From the NCBI GenBank assembly GCA_041581935.1, contig JBFICP010000133.1:1-8987 (forward strand): a DNA stretch of 8,987 bases. Reading direction: 5' to 3'. The number at the start of each line of letters is the position of its first letter. Position 1 is the stretch's first letter. The notes beneath the pieces are model-generated. The model was not told where the DNA came from and did no database searches. It saw nothing but the letters and a program-made list of their open reading frames with translations. This document shows, in pieces, positions 5,950 through 8,987 of this stretch. Origin of the DNA: JAABYT01 sp041581935 (GTDB taxonomy: Bacteria; Pseudomonadota; Gammaproteobacteria; HK1). Made by a program: the position numbers and the translations under genes.

Positions 5950-6015
5950 CGAGTAGCGACTCGCCATTGTCGCCGTCGCGCGGGCCGTGGTAAGTAGTGG
6001 TGCAATTGCCGCACC
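5950..6015 (+). repeat. Two small hairpins between the PLP remnant and the DMGDH-like gene
   Basis: CGAGT-AGCG-ACTCG (5950-5963) starts 11 bp after the remnant's stop. GGTGC-AATTGCC-GCACC (5999-6015) lies just upstream of the next ribosome binding site. Neither is followed by a T-run, so they are not convincing terminators. They could be chance pairings in GC-rich DNA or leader structures. Confidence 0.25.
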
Positions 6016-6023
6016 TGCATTTT

Positions 6024-6029
6024 GGAGGA
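6024..6029 (+). promoter_or_regulatory. Ribosome binding site of the DMGDH-like gene
   Basis: GGAGGA lies 8 nt upstream of ATG 6038. It decides the start at MPQPLPERAS, directly before the FAD-binding strand, rather than 51 nt further upstream. Confidence 0.8.
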
Positions 6030-6037
6030 TCGCACGC

Positions 6038-8497
6038 ATGCCACAGCCCCTACCCGAGCGCGCCAGCGCGGTCGTCATCGGCGGCGGCGTAACCGGCGCG
6101 AGCGTCGCCTACCATCTGGCCAAGCTCGGTTGGAGTGATGTCGTATTGCTCGAGCGCCGGCAGTTCGCCTGCGGCACCAGCTGGCATGCAGCCGGGCTGG
6201 TGGGAACCATGCGCGCCAACGAAAGTCACGCGAAGCTGTGCGAGTATTCCATGCGCCTTATCAACGAGCTCGAGGAGGAGACTGGACAGGCCACGGGCTT
6301 CCGGCAGGTGGGAAGCCTCAGTATCGCCCACAGCGAAGCGCGATTCGATGAGCTGAAACGGGTTGCGGCGATGAACAACGCCTTCGGCGTAACGCGGGTC
6401 GAGATCGTTACCGTGGACGAGATGCGACACTTGTATCCGCTGCTAGAGACTCAAGGGCTCATCGGGGGAAGCTGGGTAGCCCAGGATGGGCATGCGAGTC
6501 CCGTCGACGTGGTCGCGGCCTTCATCAAAGGCGCACGGCAGCGCGGCGCCGCTTGCATCGAAGGCGTCAAGGTAATCGATATCCATCGTCGCAACGGACG
6601 CGTCGCCGGCGTTGCAACCGATCACGGTGAAATTAAGGCCGAGTTCGTGGTCAATGCCGCCGGATTGTGGTCGCGCGATCTCGGCCGTCTCGCCGGAGTC
6701 AATGTTCCGCTGCATGCGTGTGAGCATTACTACGCGCATACCGAGAAGCTCGCCGATTTGCCGCCGGATCTGCCGGTGATGCGGGATCACGACAAGTGTG
6801 CGTATTACCGAGAGGATGCCGGGAGTCTCCTCGTCGGCGCCTTCGAGCCAAACGCGCGCGCGCTTCCGATGGAGGAAATCCCGGAGGACTTTTGCTTCGA
6901 CGAGCTGCCCGGACACGTCGAAGAGCAGCTGATGCCCGTGCTGGAAAATGCCATGATTCGTGTGCCGATGCTTCAGGACGTCGGCTGGCGGAGCTTTTTC
7001 TGCGGACCCGAGAGCTTCACGCCGGACGATCAGTTTCATGTTGGAGAAGCGCCCGAGCTCGGCAACTTTTACGTTGCATGCGGTCTGAACTCGGTTGGAA
7101 TACAGACCTCGGGTGGCATCGGCAAGGCTTGCGCGGAATGGATGCACGCCGGACACCCCCCTCTCGACCTGTGGGGCAATGACATTCGGCGTACCTATTC
7201 ATTTCAGGGAACGGGACGTTATTTGCGAGAACGGGTATCCGAGACCCTGGGACTGTTGTATGCCAATCACTATCCTTTTCGCCAGTACGAGAGTGCGCGT
7301 AACGTGCGTCACTCTCCAATTCACGAGCGTCTCATAGAGCAGAATGCCTGCTTCGGGGAAGCGGCCGGTTGGGAAAGGCCCAACTGGTTTGCGCCAACGG
7401 GCATCGAGCCCCGCTACGAATACAGTTTCGGAAAGCAAAACTGGTTCGCGTACTCGGCCGCCGAGCATCGCGCGGCAAGGGAGAAGGTCGCGATTTTCGA
7501 TCAATCGAGTTTTTCCAAGTACCTGATCCAAGGCAGGGATGCCTGCAAGATTTTGCAACGCATCTGCACCGCCGACGTGGATGTCGCACTCGGGCGAATC
7601 GTCTACACGCACTGGCTAAACGAGCGGGGCGGCATCGAGGCGGATTTGACGGTCACGCGGCTTGCCGAGGATCGATACCTGGTCGTGAGCGGTGCGGCGG
7701 TCACGAATCGCGATCTCGATTGGCTGTCGCGCCATGTGCCGGAGGACGCACATTGCTTCTGCACGGACGTCACCGCCGGCTGGTCTGTTTTTGGTGTCAT
7801 GGGACCCGAGAGCCGCGCACTTCTCGAACGGGTGATGGCCACCGATCTGTCCAATGCGGCCTTTCCGTTCGGGACGACGCAGCAGGTGGAGATCGGGTGT
7901 GTCGTCGCCAGGGCTTTTCGCGTGTCTTACGTGGGTGAGCTCGGGTGGGAGCTCTATGTCTCATCGGATCAGGCGAGACACGCCTACGACGTGCTACTCG
8001 AAGCCGGTTCCGGGCATGGGCTCGTCCCCGCCGGAATGCATGCGCTCGATTCGTGCCGAATCGAAAAGAAGTTCGTGCACTTCGGCCATGACGTTGGCGA
8101 CGAAGACACTCCGATGGAAGCCGGGATGCGTTTCGTATGTAGCTTTGACAAGCCGATTCAATTCATCGGTCGCGATGCCGTGCTGGCGCAGATCGACGGC
8201 GGCGCGCCCCAGAAGAAGCGCCTGGTGCAATTCCTGCTCGCAGACCCCGATGCCATGCTCTATCATCACGAGCCGATTCTGCGCGACGGTGTCACCGTTG
8301 GCTTTCTGACCTCGGGCAACTACGGACATACGCTCGGCGGGTCCGTGGGGCTCGGCTACGTGCGATGCGAGGACGGCGTCGACGCCGAGTACCTCGATTC
8401 AGGCAACTGGCAAATCGATGTCGCCGGTGTGCCGGTTACCGCCAGGGCCAGTTTGCGGGCGCTTTACGATCCCAAAGGCGAACGCGCCCGATCGTAG
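6038..8497 (+). CDS. Dimethylglycine/sarcosine dehydrogenase-like FAD oxidoreductase fused to a GcvT (aminomethyltransferase) half
   Basis: An 819-residue two-part enzyme of the DMGDH/SARDH family at normal length. The N-terminal DAO domain (about 10-370) has the dinucleotide fold AVVIGGGVTGASVAYHL (11-27) and GTSWHAAGL (46-54). His50 corresponds to the histidine that covalently binds FAD in this family. His230 (ACEHYY) and Tyr257 (AYYRED) sit where the substrate-site His and Tyr occur in dimethylglycine oxidase. An FAO_M linker (about 373-430) leads to the folate-binding GcvT domain (about 435-705). That domain carries Asp536 in ADLTVTRL, GELGWELY (633-640) and LDSCRIEKKFVHFGHD (670-685). 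A GcvT C-terminal barrel (about 725-815) completes the protein. The expected chemistry is oxidation of an N-methyl amine with transfer of the methylene group to tetrahydrofolate. No signal peptide, so cytoplasmic. The substrate could be dimethylglycine, sarcosine or another N-methyl amino or imino acid. The VOC gene follows after 35 bp, likely cotranscribed. Confidence 0.92.
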   Translation: MPQPLPERASAVVIGGGVTGASVAYHLAKLGWSDVVLLERRQFACGTSWHAAGLVGTMRANESHAKLCEYSMRLINELEEETGQATGFRQVGSLSIAHSEARFDELKRVAAMNNAFGVTRVEIVTVDEMRHLYPLLETQGLIGGSWVAQDGHASPVDVVAAFIKGARQRGAACIEGVKVIDIHRRNGRVAGVATDHGEIKAEFVVNAAGLWSRDLGRLAGVNVPLHACEHYYAHTEKLADLPPDLPVMRDHDKCAYYREDAGSLLVGAFEPNARALPMEEIPEDFCFDELPGHVEEQLMPVLENAMIRVPMLQDVGWRSFFCGPESFTPDDQFHVGEAPELGNFYVACGLNSVGIQTSGGIGKACAEWMHAGHPPLDLWGNDIRRTYSFQGTGRYLRERVSETLGLLYANHYPFRQYESARNVRHSPIHERLIEQNACFGEAAGWERPNWFAPTGIEPRYEYSFGKQNWFAYSAAEHRAAREKVAIFDQSSFSKYLIQGRDACKILQRICTADVDVALGRIVYTHWLNERGGIEADLTVTRLAEDRYLVVSGAAVTNRDLDWLSRHVPEDAHCFCTDVTAGWSVFGVMGPESRALLERVMATDLSNAAFPFGTTQQVEIGCVVARAFRVSYVGELGWELYVSSDQARHAYDVLLEAGSGHGLVPAGMHALDSCRIEKKFVHFGHDVGDEDTPMEAGMRFVCSFDKPIQFIGRDAVLAQIDGGAPQKKRLVQFLLADPDAMLYHHEPILRDGVTVGFLTSGNYGHTLGGSVGLGYVRCEDGVDAEYLDSGNWQIDVAGVPVTARASLRALYDPKGERARS

Positions 8498-8520
8498 GGG
8501 GCGCGCGTTAATTATTCAGT

Positions 8521-8527
8521 GAGAGGA
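8521..8527 (+). promoter_or_regulatory. Ribosome binding site of the VOC-family gene
   Basis: GAGAGGA lies 5 nt before ATG 8533, within the 35-bp gap after the DMGDH-like stop. It supports translation from the same transcript. Confidence 0.65.
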
Positions 8528-8532
8528 CGCTC

Positions 8533-8987
8533 ATGAAGATAAAAGGTCTGCACCATAACGCTTACCGGTGTCGTGATTCCGAAGAAACTCGGAAGTTCTA
8601 TGAGGATTTCCTCGGTCTCCCTCTCGCCAACGCATTCGAGATCAAGGAAACAAAGAGCGGGCGCAAAACCAGCGTCCTGCACTCGTTCTACCAGATGGAT
8701 GACGGATCGTTTCTGGCATTTTTTGAAGCGCCGGATCAACCGTTCGAATTCAAGGACCAGCACGATTACGATCTACATATCGCGCTGGAGGTCGACAATG
8801 ATGTCCTGCACGAGATGTTTGCCAAGGGCAAGAATGCTGGAATCGAAACGCGGGGAATTTCCGATCACGGTTTTCTGCACTCGATCTACTTCAGGGATCC
8901 CAACGGCTACGTTATCGAGCTGGCGGCACGAACCGGCGAAGGAGAGGAGCAGAGTCTCGAGGACGCGAGCCGGGCGGCGCATCAGGC
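8533..8987 (+). CDS. VOC (glyoxalase/bleomycin resistance/extradiol dioxygenase) family protein, 3'-partial
   Basis: The first 151 residues run off the right edge. Two beta-alpha-beta-beta-beta modules are visible: residues 1-70 (IKGLHHNAYRCRDSEETRKFYEDFLGLPL...FLAFFEAP) and about 78-132 (YDLHIALEVD...SIYFRDPNGYVIELAAR). Candidate metal ligands are His7 or His8, Glu65, His82 and Glu129, the usual H/E-H/E spacing of the superfamily, so a metal-dependent lyase, isomerase or dioxygenase fold is expected. The tail after residue 133 (GEGEEQSLEDASRAAHQ) is acidic and helical and should end soon, as single VOC proteins are about 130-180 residues. The reaction cannot be deduced. Its place directly behind the DMGDH-like gene suggests it acts on a product or partner metabolite of that pathway. 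Its third codon positions look less GC-biased than the genes at the left. Confidence 0.88.
   Translation, partial: MKIKGLHHNAYRCRDSEETRKFYEDFLGLPLANAFEIKETKSGRKTSVLHSFYQMDDGSFLAFFEAPDQPFEFKDQHDYDLHIALEVDNDVLHEMFAKGKNAGIETRGISDHGFLHSIYFRDPNGYVIELAARTGEGEEQSLEDASRAAHQ

Noticed and set aside
1..8987. Mobile element, CRISPR array or phage origin for the decayed genes
   Set aside because: No transposase or integrase fragment, no terminal inverted repeats around the remnants and no regularly spaced repeats were found by eye.

Overview
The window looks like an accessory catabolic region from a GC-rich member of the Pseudomonadota. This rests on the dense GC-rich coding, AGGAGG-type ribosome binding sites, and gene families common in alpha-, beta- and gammaproteobacteria: a PcaC-like decarboxylase, a TAXI-type TRAP binding protein and a dimethylglycine-dehydrogenase-like flavoprotein. 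I cannot name the genus. No RNA gene, insertion sequence, CRISPR array or integrase was recognised.

Layout, left to right. The last codons of a plus-strand gene (3-59) are followed by a 205-bp leader. Then come a carboxymuconolactone-decarboxylase-family protein (265-651) and a zinc-free quinone-oxidoreductase-like dehydrogenase (644-1765), which overlap by 8 bp. An intact mandelate racemase/muconate lactonizing enzyme (MR/MLE) follows at 1828-2949; it resembles cis-3-hydroxy-L-proline dehydratase and hydroxyproline-betaine epimerase. Overlapping its stop codon is a decayed second MR/MLE gene (2939-3226), frameshifted and missing its middle. On the minus strand, an EamA/DMT permease (3177-4127) converges on this remnant and overlaps it by 50 bp. 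A 389-bp divergent intergenic region leads to an exported TAXI-type TRAP solute-binding protein (4517-5497). Next is a second gene remnant (about 5527-5939), the leftover of a D-cysteine desulfhydrase/ACC deaminase-family PLP enzyme. The right side holds a large FAD oxidoreductase with a GcvT half (6038-8497) and a VOC-family protein that runs off the window (8533-8987).

Functional reading (inference): a small organic acid or amino acid, perhaps an N-methylated or hydroxylated imino acid, is captured by the TAXI protein. It would be oxidatively N-demethylated by the DMGDH-like enzyme, with one-carbon transfer to tetrahydrofolate. The MR/MLE enzyme would act by alpha-proton abstraction (epimerisation or dehydration), and the dehydrogenase, CMD protein and VOC protein would process later intermediates. 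The DMT permease could export or import a related solute. The two remnants suggest that the locus once had a second enolase-superfamily step and a PLP-dependent step, and has since lost both.
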